A stretch of DNA of 64,000 bases. It comes from JAFKFH01 sp017307375. Its GTDB lineage: Bacteria; Pseudomonadota; Alphaproteobacteria; Ferrovibrionales; Ferrovibrionaceae. The stretch is from the NCBI GenBank assembly GCA_965229335.1, contig OZ245874.1:3968001-4032000 (forward strand), read 5' to 3'. How positions within the stretch are numbered: position 1 is the stretch's first letter; each line of letters starts with the position of its first letter. Shown here piece by piece: positions 27,018 through 35,237 of the stretch. Position numbers and translations under genes: made by a program. Below the pieces are notes generated by a model. It had not been told where the DNA came from. It saw only the letters and a program-made list of their open reading frames with translations, and did not search any database.

Positions 27018-27953
27018 TCAGGGCAGCGTCACGGCGTAGTCCGACGTCTTCGGTTCGGTCCGGATCAGCCCCTGCTTTTTCAGGAAGGCGGCAAAGCGGG
27101 CATAGCGCGCGGGATCGAGGGCCGCGGGCGACGCATTGAAGCGCCGCAGCGTGTCTGACCAGGCGCGGCGATTGAGTTCGTTATCGAGCGTCTTGTCGTA
27201 GGTCTTGAAGACCTCCCACGCTTCGCCCGGATGATTGAGGGTATAGAGCGTCGCGCGCTCGACCACCTGGACGAAGCGGGCGAGGGCGGCCTTGGACAGC
27301 TTGTCGCGATGGGTGACGAGAACCAGTTCGTCATAGACCGGGACGCCCTCCTCCTCGACGAAGAAGGCGCGGCCGGGCTTGCCTTCGATCGCCATCTGGT
27401 TCAGTTCGAAGTTGCGGAAAGCCCCGATCACGGCATCGACCTGGCCGGCAAACAAGGCTGGCGACAACGAGAAGTTCACGTTGACGAGAGCGACGTCGTC
27501 GAGCTTGAGCCCGTGGCGACCGAGCATCTCCTTCAGCAGCGCATCTTCGAAGCCGCCCACCGAATAGCCGATCTTCCGACCCTTCAAGTCGGCCGGCGTT
27601 CGTATCGGGCCGTCCGCGAGCACGACCAGCGAGTTCAGCGGGGTCGCCACCAGCGTGGCAATGCGAACCAGCGGCAGGCCCTGGTCGGCGAACAGCGTCA
27701 ATTGCGGCTGGTAGGTGACGGCGAGGTCGGCCTTGCCGGCGGCCACCAGCTTGGGCGGATCGTTGGGATCGGCCGGTGCCACGATCTCGACCTCGAGGCC
27801 GACCTCCTTGAACCAGCCTTTCTGCTGAGCGACGATCATCGGCCCGTGATCGGGGTTGACGAACCAGTCGAGCAGCAGGGTCACCGGCTCGGCCCGCGCC
27901 GGCAACGCGGCGGTCAGGCAGAACGTGGCGGCAAGGACGAGCCGACGCAACAT
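27018..27953 (-). CDS. thiY: ABC transporter substrate-binding protein, thiamine-precursor (HMP) type
   Basis: A 311-residue periplasmic binding protein of the NMT1/THI5-like family. A signal peptide ends near PARAEP (about residue 22). The family hallmarks follow: VTLLLDWFVNPDHGPMIVAQQKGWFKEVGLEVEI in pieces, and DLKGRKIGYSVGGFED. Members bind formylaminopyrimidine or related pyrimidine precursors of thiamine. The assignment to thiamine precursor uptake rests on the family and on its place at the end of a riboswitch-controlled thiE-thiD-thiX operon. A taurine- or nitrate-type ligand is less likely in that context. Confidence 0.88.
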   Translation of the reverse strand: MLRRLVLAATFCLTAALPARAEPVTLLLDWFVNPDHGPMIVAQQKGWFKEVGLEVEIVAPADPNDPPKLVAAGKADLAVTYQPQLTLFADQGLPLVRIATLVATPLNSLVVLADGPIRTPADLKGRKIGYSVGGFEDALLKEMLGRHGLKLDDVALVNVNFSLSPALFAGQVDAVIGAFRNFELNQMAIEGKPGRAFFVEEEGVPVYDELVLVTHRDKLSKAALARFVQVVERATLYTLNHPGEAWEVFKTYDKTLDNELNRRAWSDTLRRFNASPAALDPARYARFAAFLKKQGLIRTEPKTSDYAVTLP

Positions 27954-27965
27954 GGGCAGTTTCTC

Positions 27966-28715
27966 CTAGGGTTGGGGCGCGGGCGCCCAGGGTGTCAGGA
28001 AGTCCGCGAGCCGATCGGCCGCGGCGTGCAGCAGCACGGCCATGACGATCAGCACGATCAGCGCCGCGAACATCACGTCGATCTGCATCCGGGCATTCGC
28101 CTGCAGCATCAGGTAGCCGAGGCCGGCGCCTGCCCCGACCCATTCGCCGATTACGGCACCGATCGGGGCGACCGCCGCGGCGAGGCGCAGGCCCTGGCCG
28201 AAGGCGGGCAGGGCCGCCGGCAGGCGCACGCGCCACAGCAGGCTGCCGCGCCCGGCACCAAGGCAGCGGGCGGCGTCGAGCCAGTCGCGTTCGGCGCGGG
28301 CCAGCCCCTGGTGCAGCGTGACGGCCACGGGAAAGAAAATGATCAAGGCCGCCGCCGCGACCTTCGAGGCGAGCCCATAGCCGAGCCACAGAACGAGCAA
28401 CGGCGCGATCGCGAAGACCGGGATGGCCTGGCTGCCGATGACCAGCGGCAGCAGCCAGCGCCGCGCACCGGCCGAAGCGGCGAGCGCCAAGGCCAGCGCC
28501 GTGCCGGCGATCACGCCGACCGCAAGGCCCAGCAGGATTTCGACCAGGGTTATCCCGGCATGGCGCGCGATCACGTCCGCCCGGTCGACCAGCACCCGGG
28601 CGACCCGGTCGGGGCCGGGCAGCAGATAGGCCGGCACGCCGGTCACCGTCACCAGGGCCGCCCAGGCCGCGACCAGCCCGGCGAGGGTCAGTCCCGTGCG
28701 GACGAGGCGGGCCAT
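27966..28715 (-). CDS. thiX: ABC transporter permease, thiamine-precursor type
   Basis: A 249-residue inner-membrane permease of the SsuC/TauC/ThiX class with about six hydrophobic segments. The EAA-type cytoplasmic loop is visible in LDAARCLGAGRGSLLWRVRLPAALP (in pieces), ending in the usual glycine-containing turn. Its first 28 bases overlap the end of thiD, and it precedes thiY by 12 bp, so it forms the membrane part of the importer. No ATP-binding subunit gene is found in the operon or anywhere in the window. Confidence 0.88.
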   Translation of the reverse strand: MARLVRTGLTLAGLVAAWAALVTVTGVPAYLLPGPDRVARVLVDRADVIARHAGITLVEILLGLAVGVIAGTALALALAASAGARRWLLPLVIGSQAIPVFAIAPLLVLWLGYGLASKVAAAALIIFFPVAVTLHQGLARAERDWLDAARCLGAGRGSLLWRVRLPAALPAFGQGLRLAAAVAPIGAVIGEWVGAGAGLGYLMLQANARMQIDVMFAALIVLIVMAVLLHAAADRLADFLTPWAPAPQP

Positions 28716-29506
28716 AGCGCATGGAAATGATGAACCGGACCATGGCCGGCCCCGACCGCCAGGCTGCCGCTTTCGGCAATCGCCGCGGTCAGGTAGGCCT
28801 TCGCGCCCTCGATCGCCGCGATCGGGTCGGAACGCTGGGGCAGCAAGGCCGCGATCGCGGCCGACAGGGTGCAGCCGGTACCATGGGTGTTCTTCGTGGC
28901 AATACGCGGCGCGGACAGTTCGATCTGGCGCTCGCCGTCATCGATGATGTCGACGGCCGGGCCATCCGCGAGATGCCCGCCCTTCAGCAGCACCCAACGC
29001 GGGCCGAGCCGCTGCAGCGCCCGGGCAGCGTCACGCATGTCGGCAAGGGTTGCCGGAGGCGGGCGGTCGAGCAGGACGCCCGCCTCCGGCAGGTTCGGGG
29101 TGATGACGGTGGCAAGCGGCAGCAGGCGGGCGCGCAACGCCGTGACCGCCTCCATCGCCAGCAGGCTCGCCCCGCTCTTGGCCACCATGACCGGGTCCAG
29201 CACGATCGGTGCGCGGTTGCGGGCGACGAGCCCGTCGGCGACCGCCGCGATGATCTGAGCGGTGCCCAGCATGCCGAGCTTGACGGCATCGATGCGGACG
29301 TCGTCGTAGAGCGTGTCGATCTGCTGCCGCACGAAGGCGGGATCGACCAGTTCGACCCCCGTCACGGCGCGCGTGTTCTGGGCGGTCAACGCCGCTACCA
29401 CGGCGCAACCATAGGCTCCCAGCGCCGAAAATGCCTTGAGATCGGCGACGATCCCGGCGCCGCCGGAGGGGTCGACACCGGCGATGGTCAGTGCGTTGGG
29501 AATCAT
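28688..29506 (-). CDS. thiD: Hydroxymethylpyrimidine/phosphomethylpyrimidine kinase
   Basis: A 272-residue ribokinase-fold enzyme that phosphorylates hydroxymethylpyrimidine twice to give the pyrophosphate used by ThiE. Seen are LTIAGVDPSGGAGIVADLKAF at the start (in pieces), KLGMLGTAQII, VLDPVMVAKSG, ITPNLPEA, and the catalytic anion hole KNTHGTGCTLSAAIAA. Its ATG overlaps the thiE stop (ATGA) and its end overlaps thiX. This is consistent with salvage: the importer brings in a pyrimidine precursor and ThiD activates it. Confidence 0.95.
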   Translation of the reverse strand: MIPNALTIAGVDPSGGAGIVADLKAFSALGAYGCAVVAALTAQNTRAVTGVELVDPAFVRQQIDTLYDDVRIDAVKLGMLGTAQIIAAVADGLVARNRAPIVLDPVMVAKSGASLLAMEAVTALRARLLPLATVITPNLPEAGVLLDRPPPATLADMRDAARALQRLGPRWVLLKGGHLADGPAVDIIDDGERQIELSAPRIATKNTHGTGCTLSAAIAALLPQRSDPIAAIEGAKAYLTAAIAESGSLAVGAGHGPVHHFHALWPASSARD

Positions 29507-30144
29507 GAACGGGCCTCGTTGATTTCGTCGATCAGTTGCCGGGCCACCGCTGCCGGATCGGCTGCGCCGCAGAGGGCACCGATCACGGCGACCCCGCCCG
29601 CACCGGCCGCGATGACCGGGGCCGCACGGCCCGGGCCGATCCCGCCGATGCCGACGGCCGGGCAGGGCAGGGTGCGGGCCAGCCGCCCTACCCCGTCGGG
29701 TCCGAGCACCGGTTTCGGCGTGTCCTTGCTCGCAGTCGGGTAGGCCGGCCCGATGCCGACATAGTCGACGATGGCGGCATCGAAACGCCGCAACTCGGCC
29801 GGGCTCGAGGCGGTAAGGCCGAGGATGCGGTCGGGCCCGAGCATCGCGCGCGCATCGGCCGGGGCGATGTCGTCCTGGCCGACATGGACGCCATCGGCCC
29901 CGGCGGCGAGGCAGACGTCGATGCGGTCGTTGACGATCAGCCGGCGGCCGGCCGCACGGGTCTCGGCCAGCAACGCGCGGGCGAGGTCGACCATGGCGCC
30001 GCCATCGATCGACTTGGCGCGCAGTTGCACCAGCGTCGCGCCGCCGGCGAGCGCGGCCCGGGTTATGGCGACGAGGTCGGCCCCCCGGGCGCCGTCGACG
30101 TCGGCGATCAGATAGAGCGAAAGATCAAAATCGGCGCGGCCCAT
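29503..30144 (-). CDS. thiE: Thiamine-phosphate synthase
   Basis: A 213-residue TIM-barrel enzyme that joins hydroxymethylpyrimidine pyrophosphate and thiazole phosphate to thiamine phosphate. Seen are TLVQLRAKSIDGG, RLIVNDRIDVCLAAGADGVHVGQDD in pieces, YVGIGPAYPTASK, and AVGIGGIGPGRAAPV. It is the first gene after the TPP riboswitch. The ATG is preceded by GGGGAG, and these bases can pair with CCCC 12-16 bases upstream, so the ribosome site may be sequestered when TPP is bound. Confidence 0.95.
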   Translation of the reverse strand: MGRADFDLSLYLIADVDGARGADLVAITRAALAGGATLVQLRAKSIDGGAMVDLARALLAETRAAGRRLIVNDRIDVCLAAGADGVHVGQDDIAPADARAMLGPDRILGLTASSPAELRRFDAAIVDYVGIGPAYPTASKDTPKPVLGPDGVGRLARTLPCPAVGIGGIGPGRAAPVIAAGAGGVAVIGALCGAADPAAVARQLIDEINEARS

Positions 30145-30227
30145 GCCCGATACTCCCCGGCTGAGCGCAGGGGCGCGGGCGGCAAGGCACTTCGATCGGC
30201 AGATGGGGGATCGGAAGGCGCAAACGG

Positions 30228-30312
30228 CTCACGGTGACGTCCCTACGCTGGTGCGAACCAGATCAGGTGATGCGGGTGTGATCTCAGCCGGCCATCCGGC
30301 ACCCCGTGTCAC
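30228..30312 (-). promoter_or_regulatory. TPP (THI-box) riboswitch
   Basis: On the minus strand the leader has the conserved TPP aptamer blocks in order: GGGGTGCC, then GGCTGAGATCACACCC, then ACCTGATCTGGTTCGCACCAG, split here, then CGTAGGGA. The 5' CACGG (complement at 30304-30308) can pair with the 3' CCGTG (complement at 30230-30234) to close the P1 stem. The aptamer ends about 85 nt before the thiE ATG. No hairpin with a T run follows, so control is probably at translation initiation. It would repress thiE-thiD-thiX-thiY when TPP is plentiful. Confidence 0.93.
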
Positions 30313-30342
30313 AATGCGGCCAAGATATCCGGCCGTGGCGGC

Positions 30343-30371
30343 TTGTCAACCGCTAGCCCGGCGCCTACAAC
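30343..30371 (+). promoter_or_regulatory. Promoter for the inositol-phosphatase gene, predicted leaderless
   Basis: TTGTCA (30343-30348) and TACAAC (30366-30371) are spaced 17 bp. The expected start of transcription is 30378-30379, the A of the ATG at 30379. The bases before the ATG contain no ribosome-binding site, which agrees with a leaderless mRNA. Confidence 0.5.
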
Positions 30372-30378
30372 GCCGGGC

Positions 30379-31200
30379 ATGAGCAGCATCGACATCGCGC
30401 GGGTGACCGCGCTGATCGAGGGCGTCGCCGCCGAGGTGGTGATGCCCCGTTTCCGCAGCGCCGACCGCTTCGCCGCGATCGAGAAGACCGGGCCGGCCGA
30501 CGTCGTCACCCAGGCCGATCTGGACGCCGAGCGCCTGCTGACCCCCGCGCTTGCCGCCATGCTGCCGGGATCGCGCGTGGTCGGCGAGGAAGCATGTTCG
30601 GAAAATCCCGAGGTGATGCGGGCGATCGCCGGCGATGCCCCGGTCTGGATCATCGACCCGGTCGACGGGACCCTGAACTTCGCCGCCGGCCTGCCGCTGT
30701 TCGGCGTGATGGTGGCGCTGGTCCAGGGTGGCGAAACCCTCGCGGGCTGGATCCACGACCCGGTGGCCGGCTGGACCGCCCGGGCCGAGCGCGGCTCGGG
30801 TGCCTTCGTCGGCGACCGCCGGCTGAAGGTCGCCAAGGCGCCGAGCCTCGCCTACATGTCGGGCATTCCCAACATCCGCTTCGGCGAGCCGGAATTCGCG
30901 GTCCACGTCGTCCGCCAGCTGAAGAAGCTCGGGTCATGGATCATGATGCGCTCGGCCGCACAGGAATATGTCGCCGTGGCCGAGGGCCGGGTCGACTTCG
31001 CCTATTTCCAGCGCACCTATCCGTGGGATCACGCACCCGGCGCCCTGATCGTCGAGGAAGCGGGCGGCGTCGTCCGCCGGATGGACAACGGGGCGCGCTA
31101 CCGGCCCGGCGATCTCGACGTGGCAGCCCCGATGATGGCGGCACCGGACGACGAGCGGTTCGGCTGGCTCCGGGATGAAATCTTCACGCCAAAACCCTGA
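30379..31200 (+). CDS. Inositol-monophosphatase family phosphatase
   Basis: A 273-residue magnesium-dependent phosphatase of the SuhB/CysQ/histidinol-phosphatase superfamily. The metal ligands are visible: VVTQADLDAE, VGEEACSE, IDPVDGTLNF and the late YPWDHAPGALIVEEAGG. The substrate could be inositol phosphate, histidinol phosphate or 3'-phosphoadenosine 5'-phosphate; I cannot tell which. The ATG at 30379 is preferred to the TTG at 30343, which lies on the predicted -35 box. It is divergent from the thiamine operon and convergent with mazG, with a single base between the stops. Confidence 0.87.
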   Translation: MSSIDIARVTALIEGVAAEVVMPRFRSADRFAAIEKTGPADVVTQADLDAERLLTPALAAMLPGSRVVGEEACSENPEVMRAIAGDAPVWIIDPVDGTLNFAAGLPLFGVMVALVQGGETLAGWIHDPVAGWTARAERGSGAFVGDRRLKVAKAPSLAYMSGIPNIRFGEPEFAVHVVRQLKKLGSWIMMRSAAQEYVAVAEGRVDFAYFQRTYPWDHAPGALIVEEAGGVVRRMDNGARYRPGDLDVAAPMMAAPDDERFGWLRDEIFTPKP

Positions 31201-31201
31201 A

Positions 31202-32065
31202 CTATCTGTCTTTCTTCTCTTCTGCCTTAGCCTGATCCCAGAGGGCGTCCATCTCTTCGAGGGTGGACTGCTCCGGGGTTCTGCCGCGTTCGGCCAGCAG
31301 CGCCTCGATCCGGGTGAAGCGGCGCACGAACTTGGCATTGGCCCCGCGCAGCGCCTGCTCGGGCTCGATTTTCAGATGCCGGGCGAGATTGGCGAAAACG
31401 AAAAGGATGTCGCCGAACTCGTCTTCGAGCCGGGCAGGGGATGCGCCCTGCTCGATCTCGGTCCGCAATTCGGCGATCTCCTCGGTCATCTTGTCGAAGA
31501 CCGGGCCGATGGTCGGCCAGTCGAACCCGACCCGGGCCGCCCGGTTCTGCAGCTTGATGGCACGGACCAGCGCCGGCAGGCCCAGCGCCACGCCGTCGAG
31601 GACACTGGCCGCCTTGCCTGAGGCAGCGGCCTTTGCTGCGCGCTCCTTCACCTTCAGCGCTTCCCAATGCTTGGTCTGCGCCTCGGCATCGGCGATATCG
31701 ACATCGCCGAAGACATGCGGGTGGCGCGCCAGCATCTTGTCGCCGATGACCCTGGCGACGTCGGCGAAATCGAACAGGCCGGCTTCCTCGGCCATCCGGG
31801 CGTGGAATACGACCTGCAGCAGCAGATCGCCGAGTTCCTCGCGCAGCGAAGCCATGTCGCCGGCCCGAATGGCCTCGTCGACTTCGTAGGCCTCCTCGAT
31901 CGTATAGGGAGCGATGGTGGCGAAGGTCTGCTCGATATCCCACGGGCAGCCGCCATCGGGGTCGCGCAGCCGCGCCATGATCGCGATCAGCCGCGACAGG
32001 GCCGCAGCCGCCGTATCCACGGGCGTTGCCGCCGCGCTGTTCGTCTGAGTTTCTGGTTTCGTCAT
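31202..32065 (-). CDS. mazG: Nucleoside triphosphate pyrophosphohydrolase MazG
   Basis: A 287-residue house-cleaning enzyme that hydrolyses (d)NTPs to monophosphates. It has the two tandem MazG domains of the long bacterial form. The first shows GCPWDIEQTF, EEAYEVDEAI and EELGDLLLQV; the second shows GFDWPTIGPV, EEIAELRTEI and LEDEFGDILF. The EExxE and ExxD metal-binding sets are present in both. The ATG at 32063-32065 is chosen because the domain begins shortly after; the open frame extends about 109 codons further without recognisable protein. A short open frame lies just upstream on the same strand. Confidence 0.93.
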   Translation of the reverse strand: MTKPETQTNSAAATPVDTAAAALSRLIAIMARLRDPDGGCPWDIEQTFATIAPYTIEEAYEVDEAIRAGDMASLREELGDLLLQVVFHARMAEEAGLFDFADVARVIGDKMLARHPHVFGDVDIADAEAQTKHWEALKVKERAAKAAASGKAASVLDGVALGLPALVRAIKLQNRAARVGFDWPTIGPVFDKMTEEIAELRTEIEQGASPARLEDEFGDILFVFANLARHLKIEPEQALRGANAKFVRRFTRIEALLAERGRTPEQSTLEEMDALWDQAKAEEKKDR

Positions 32066-32148
32066 GCCGCGGAGTATGGCGAGGCGGGCAGGGCGGGGCA
32101 ATGCTCGCCCTGCCCGGCCACGCCGCTCCGCGCGGTCGGTACCCGGTA

Positions 32149-32283
32149 CTACAGGCGCTTGGGCTCGGCGACCGTGTCGACCCAGCCCAGCCGCGGGCCG
32201 ATGGCCGGGGTATTGGCCTGCCTGAACAGATTTTCGAACATGTGATAGAGACGAGTTTGCTGGTCGCTCGATTTCTGGTTCAT
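32149..32283 (-). CDS. Small hypothetical protein (44 residues) upstream of mazG
   Basis: A 44-codon open frame from an ATG at 32281-32283 to a TAG, with GGGGA about nine bases upstream. The translation starts MNQKSSDQQTRLYHMFENLF and ends VDTVAEPKRL. It has a plausible amphipathic helix, normal amino-acid content and no membrane segment. It lies on the mazG strand, 83 bp before the mazG ATG. I do not recognise a family. The ribosome site and non-random composition favour a real gene, but it is short and could be chance. Confidence 0.45.
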   Translation of the reverse strand: MNQKSSDQQTRLYHMFENLFRQANTPAIGPRLGWVDTVAEPKRL

Positions 32284-32475
32284 GTTTCATCCCCGATAAA
32301 CGTCGGCGTCTTGGCCGGAACCACGACGACGGGTGATCGCCGGGGGCATGCGCCGGTTTTTGTTTTGCCACTCGATGATGACAGTCTATCACGAGACGAC
32401 TCGGCGTGAAGACCGATTCGCGAGATCAATTACCGCCTTGTAAACATATTTCTTGATTGGTTTCTGGACCGCCCA

Positions 32476-33900
32476 TTGCCCGGATCAGCCTCGACCATCA
32501 GCGATGCAACATCTTGCCAGTCGGGCAGGGGCACGATCAGGTTCTGGTGCGACAGCCTGTTGCTGCTCATGCTCATCGTCGCGACCGCGGTGGCAGCGCC
32601 ACCGCCGGCCATGGCCGAATTCGCCCCGGGGCCTGGCGATAAAATCAGCTTCTGTGTCGACCCGGACTGGCCGCCTTACGAAGTGATCAATCGCAGCGGC
32701 ACCCATGAAGGGATCGCCGCCGACCTGCTCCGCCTGGCCGCCGACCGTGCGGGGCTGGCGCTCGTCCTGCATCCGACCCGAGACTGGGAAGAAAGCCTTG
32801 CCGCGTCGCGCCGCGGCGACTGCGATATCCTCAGTTTCCTCAATCAGACGCCGAAGCGCGAGGAATGGCTGGTGTTCACCCAGCCGCTGTTCGTGGATCC
32901 CAACGTCATCGTCACCCGCGAAGACCACCCGTTCATCGCCGACCTCGCCGCAGAAACGGACAAGACCCTCGTCTTGCCGGCGGGCACGTCGATCGAGGAA
33001 CGGGTGCGCCGCGATTTTCCCGGGCTGAAGGTGATCCTCACCGAAAGCGAAGCCGACAGTTTCGCCATGGTGTCCAACCGCAAGGCCGACCTGACGATCC
33101 GGTCATTGACGGTCGCGGTCTACACGATCAAGAAGGAGGGATGGTTCAACCTGAAGGTGTCGGGCCAGATACCCGGCTACGAGAACAGGCTGCGGGTCGG
33201 GATCCGCAAGGAGCGGGCAGAGCTACGCCCCATGCTGGACCGCGCGATCGCCACGATCACGCCCCAGGAACGCAACCAGATCGCCAACCGGCACGTGTCG
33301 ATCAACGTGCAGACCGCCATCGATTACACGCTGCTGCGCAACCTGGTCCTCGGCTTCACCATCATCCTGGCCTCGAACCTCGTCTGGGCGCTGAAGCTGC
33401 GACAGGCCAACGCCCGGCTGCGCCAGCTGTCGCAAACCGACCGGTTGACCGGCCTCTACAACCGGACGGCGCTCGACGAACGGCTGCTGAAGGAAATCGA
33501 GCGCGCGCAGCATCATGGCCATCCGCTGGCCGTGATCCTGATCGATCTCGACCATTTCAAGCTCGTCAACGACCGGCACGGCCATCTGACCGGCGACCAG
33601 GTCCTTCGTGATCTTGCCGGCATCCTCATCGCCACGGCAGGCAAGGGGCCCATCGTCGGCCGCTGGGGCGGCGAGGAATTCCTGATCCTGTGCCCAGCCA
33701 CGACGGCGGACCAGGCCCGACGCCTCGGCGATGACCTGCGCCAGGCGGCGCGACGGCATGACTTCGGGCTGGGCTGGCCGCAAACGATCAGCGCCGGCAT
33801 AGCCGAACTGGACGGCGACGACGGCACGGACGGCTTGCTGCGACGCGCCGACGCCGCGCTCTATCGAGCCAAGGAAAGCCGCGACAGCGTGGCATCATGA
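32476..33900 (+). CDS. Diguanylate cyclase with periplasmic solute-binding (SBP_bac_3) sensor
   Basis: A protein of up to 474 residues. It has a signal or anchor segment (about 27-48), a periplasmic family-3 solute-binding domain (about 55-275, with FCVDPDWPPYEVI and DCDILSFLNQTPKREEWL in pieces), one membrane segment (about 290-315) and a GGDEF domain. The cyclase motif is GGEEF in GRWGGEEFLIL, with LTGLYNRTALDERL and LIDLDHFKLVND, so it should make c-di-GMP. No RxxD inhibitory site precedes the motif. An amino-acid-like ligand is inferred from the sensor family. The start is uncertain: the TTG at 32476 is the longest reading, and an ATG at 32569 is possible. Confidence 0.88.
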   Translation: MPGSASTISDATSCQSGRGTIRFWCDSLLLLMLIVATAVAAPPPAMAEFAPGPGDKISFCVDPDWPPYEVINRSGTHEGIAADLLRLAADRAGLALVLHPTRDWEESLAASRRGDCDILSFLNQTPKREEWLVFTQPLFVDPNVIVTREDHPFIADLAAETDKTLVLPAGTSIEERVRRDFPGLKVILTESEADSFAMVSNRKADLTIRSLTVAVYTIKKEGWFNLKVSGQIPGYENRLRVGIRKERAELRPMLDRAIATITPQERNQIANRHVSINVQTAIDYTLLRNLVLGFTIILASNLVWALKLRQANARLRQLSQTDRLTGLYNRTALDERLLKEIERAQHHGHPLAVILIDLDHFKLVNDRHGHLTGDQVLRDLAGILIATAGKGPIVGRWGGEEFLILCPATTADQARRLGDDLRQAARRHDFGLGWPQTISAGIAELDGDDGTDGLLRRADAALYRAKESRDSVAS

Positions 33901-33928
33901 CCAGCCGCAGGATCGAACTGAAGATCGG

Positions 33929-33942
33929 ATAATATATATTAT
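33929..33942. repeat. 14-bp perfect AT palindrome in a convergent intergenic gap
   Basis: ATAATATATATTAT lies between the ends of the diguanylate cyclase gene and the glycosyltransferase gene. It is a pure A/T island in a GC-rich genome. No T run or GC stem makes it a classic terminator. Its role is unknown. Confidence 0.35.
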
Positions 33943-33996
33943 GGAAAATAAACGCTGGGATTCGGAGCAGGGCGGTTGTGCACAGTCTGGCCGGGG

Positions 33997-35199
33997 TCAG
34001 GTCTGCCGGCTCAGGCTTGCAAAGATGTCCTCGTAGCGATCGGTTACCGCGACTATGTCAAAGCGCTCCCGTGCCGCCCGTCTTGCGGCAGCGGCGAGCG
34101 CGCTGCGCCGGGCTTCGTTTTCCGCAAGTTCCATCATTGCTCGGGCGACGGCGCTTGCGGAGTCGACATCGACGAGCTGGCCGTAGGCGCCATCGCCCAG
34201 GATCCAGGGCACGGCCCCGCTGTCCCTGCCGGCGATAACCGGGACGCCACAGGCAGCGGCCTCGATCAATGTCAGGCCGAAGGCTTCCTCGCGCGAGACA
34301 TGGACCAGGACGTCGATTTCCGCGCCCAGCCAATCGAGGACGCGCGGATGCGGCAGCCGCCCGACGAACCGGACGCCGACATCCAGGCCCCGGGCGCTGG
34401 CCCAGGCGGCCGCCGGGCCAGCAGGTCCGCACTCCGCCCCCACCAGCAGCAGGCGTGCCCCGGGCAGGTGGCGGCGCACCATGGCGAAGGCTTCGATCAG
34501 CGTCGCCCCGTTCTTGAGCCCGTCCCAGCCGCCACTGAAAATGCCGGCAAAAACCGGCTCGGTTCCCGAGGTCCGCCGCGCTGTCCGCTTGCCCGTCAAG
34601 ATCGGCGGCAGCGCATTCGGAATGACGTCGATCGCGCCGGTGCGAAACCCGAAACGACGCAGATGATCGGCGACATAGGGCGATACGGCCACCAGCCGCC
34701 GTGCCGTCCGGCCGACCATGTAAGCCATGGCCGTGCGCACGAGGCGATAGGGCGACGGGTCATGGCGTAGGATCCGCCAGGGCGCATCATGCGCGGTCAC
34801 CACATGCGGGATGCCGCTGGCGATCGCCGCCGCCGCGAATTCGTATGTCCAATGGGCACTGAGGATATCCGGCTGTTCGCGCCGCAGCGCATCGCGCAGA
34901 TAGCCGATCTCGCGTCTGAAAAACGCCCTGCCCCGATGCCGCGTGTAGGGGCCGACGCAGATCTTCAGCCGATCGCCTTCGAAGACGCGCTCGCTGTCGA
35001 TCATGGGATCCAGCGTGAACAACGTGACCCGCCGGCCGCGCCGCAGCAATTCCCGAACATGCCAATGGACCGGCGGGCCACCGAGGCCGGGCAGGCGATC
35101 GCCGGCCAGGTCTTGCCCGGGCAGGAGATCGTCGAAATCGGCGAGGGCAACCGGCCCCAGAACGCCGATGCGCGCCCCCTCTGACCAGGCCCGGCCCAA
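33997..35199 (-). CDS. Glycosyltransferase family 4 protein
   Basis: A 400-residue GT-B glycosyltransferase. The N-terminal acceptor half includes GGPPVHWHVRELLRRGRRV and SAHWTYEFAAAAIASGIPHVVTAHD in pieces. The C-terminal donor half has VFAGIFSGGWDGLKNGATLIEAF in pieces, FVGRLPHPRVLDWLG, and the E-x7-E motif EEAFGLTLIEAAACG. The start is a TTG at 35197-35199, preceded by AGGG eight bases upstream; there is no in-frame ATG nearby. It follows the methyltransferase gene by 38 bp, so both probably modify the same glycan or lipid. The donor and acceptor are unknown. Confidence 0.87.
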   Translation of the reverse strand: MGRAWSEGARIGVLGPVALADFDDLLPGQDLAGDRLPGLGGPPVHWHVRELLRRGRRVTLFTLDPMIDSERVFEGDRLKICVGPYTRHRGRAFFRREIGYLRDALRREQPDILSAHWTYEFAAAAIASGIPHVVTAHDAPWRILRHDPSPYRLVRTAMAYMVGRTARRLVAVSPYVADHLRRFGFRTGAIDVIPNALPPILTGKRTARRTSGTEPVFAGIFSGGWDGLKNGATLIEAFAMVRRHLPGARLLLVGAECGPAGPAAAWASARGLDVGVRFVGRLPHPRVLDWLGAEIDVLVHVSREEAFGLTLIEAAACGVPVIAGRDSGAVPWILGDGAYGQLVDVDSASAVARAMMELAENEARRSALAAAARRAARERFDIVAVTDRYEDIFASLSRQT

Positions 35200-35237
35200 G
35201 TCAGCTACCCTGCCCGTCCCGGTTGCGAGCAGCGGTA

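Noticed and set aside
33941..34040. Short ATG frame starting at the AT palindrome
   Set aside because: About 32 codons, no ribosome site and no conserved character. It overlaps the end of the glycosyltransferase gene.
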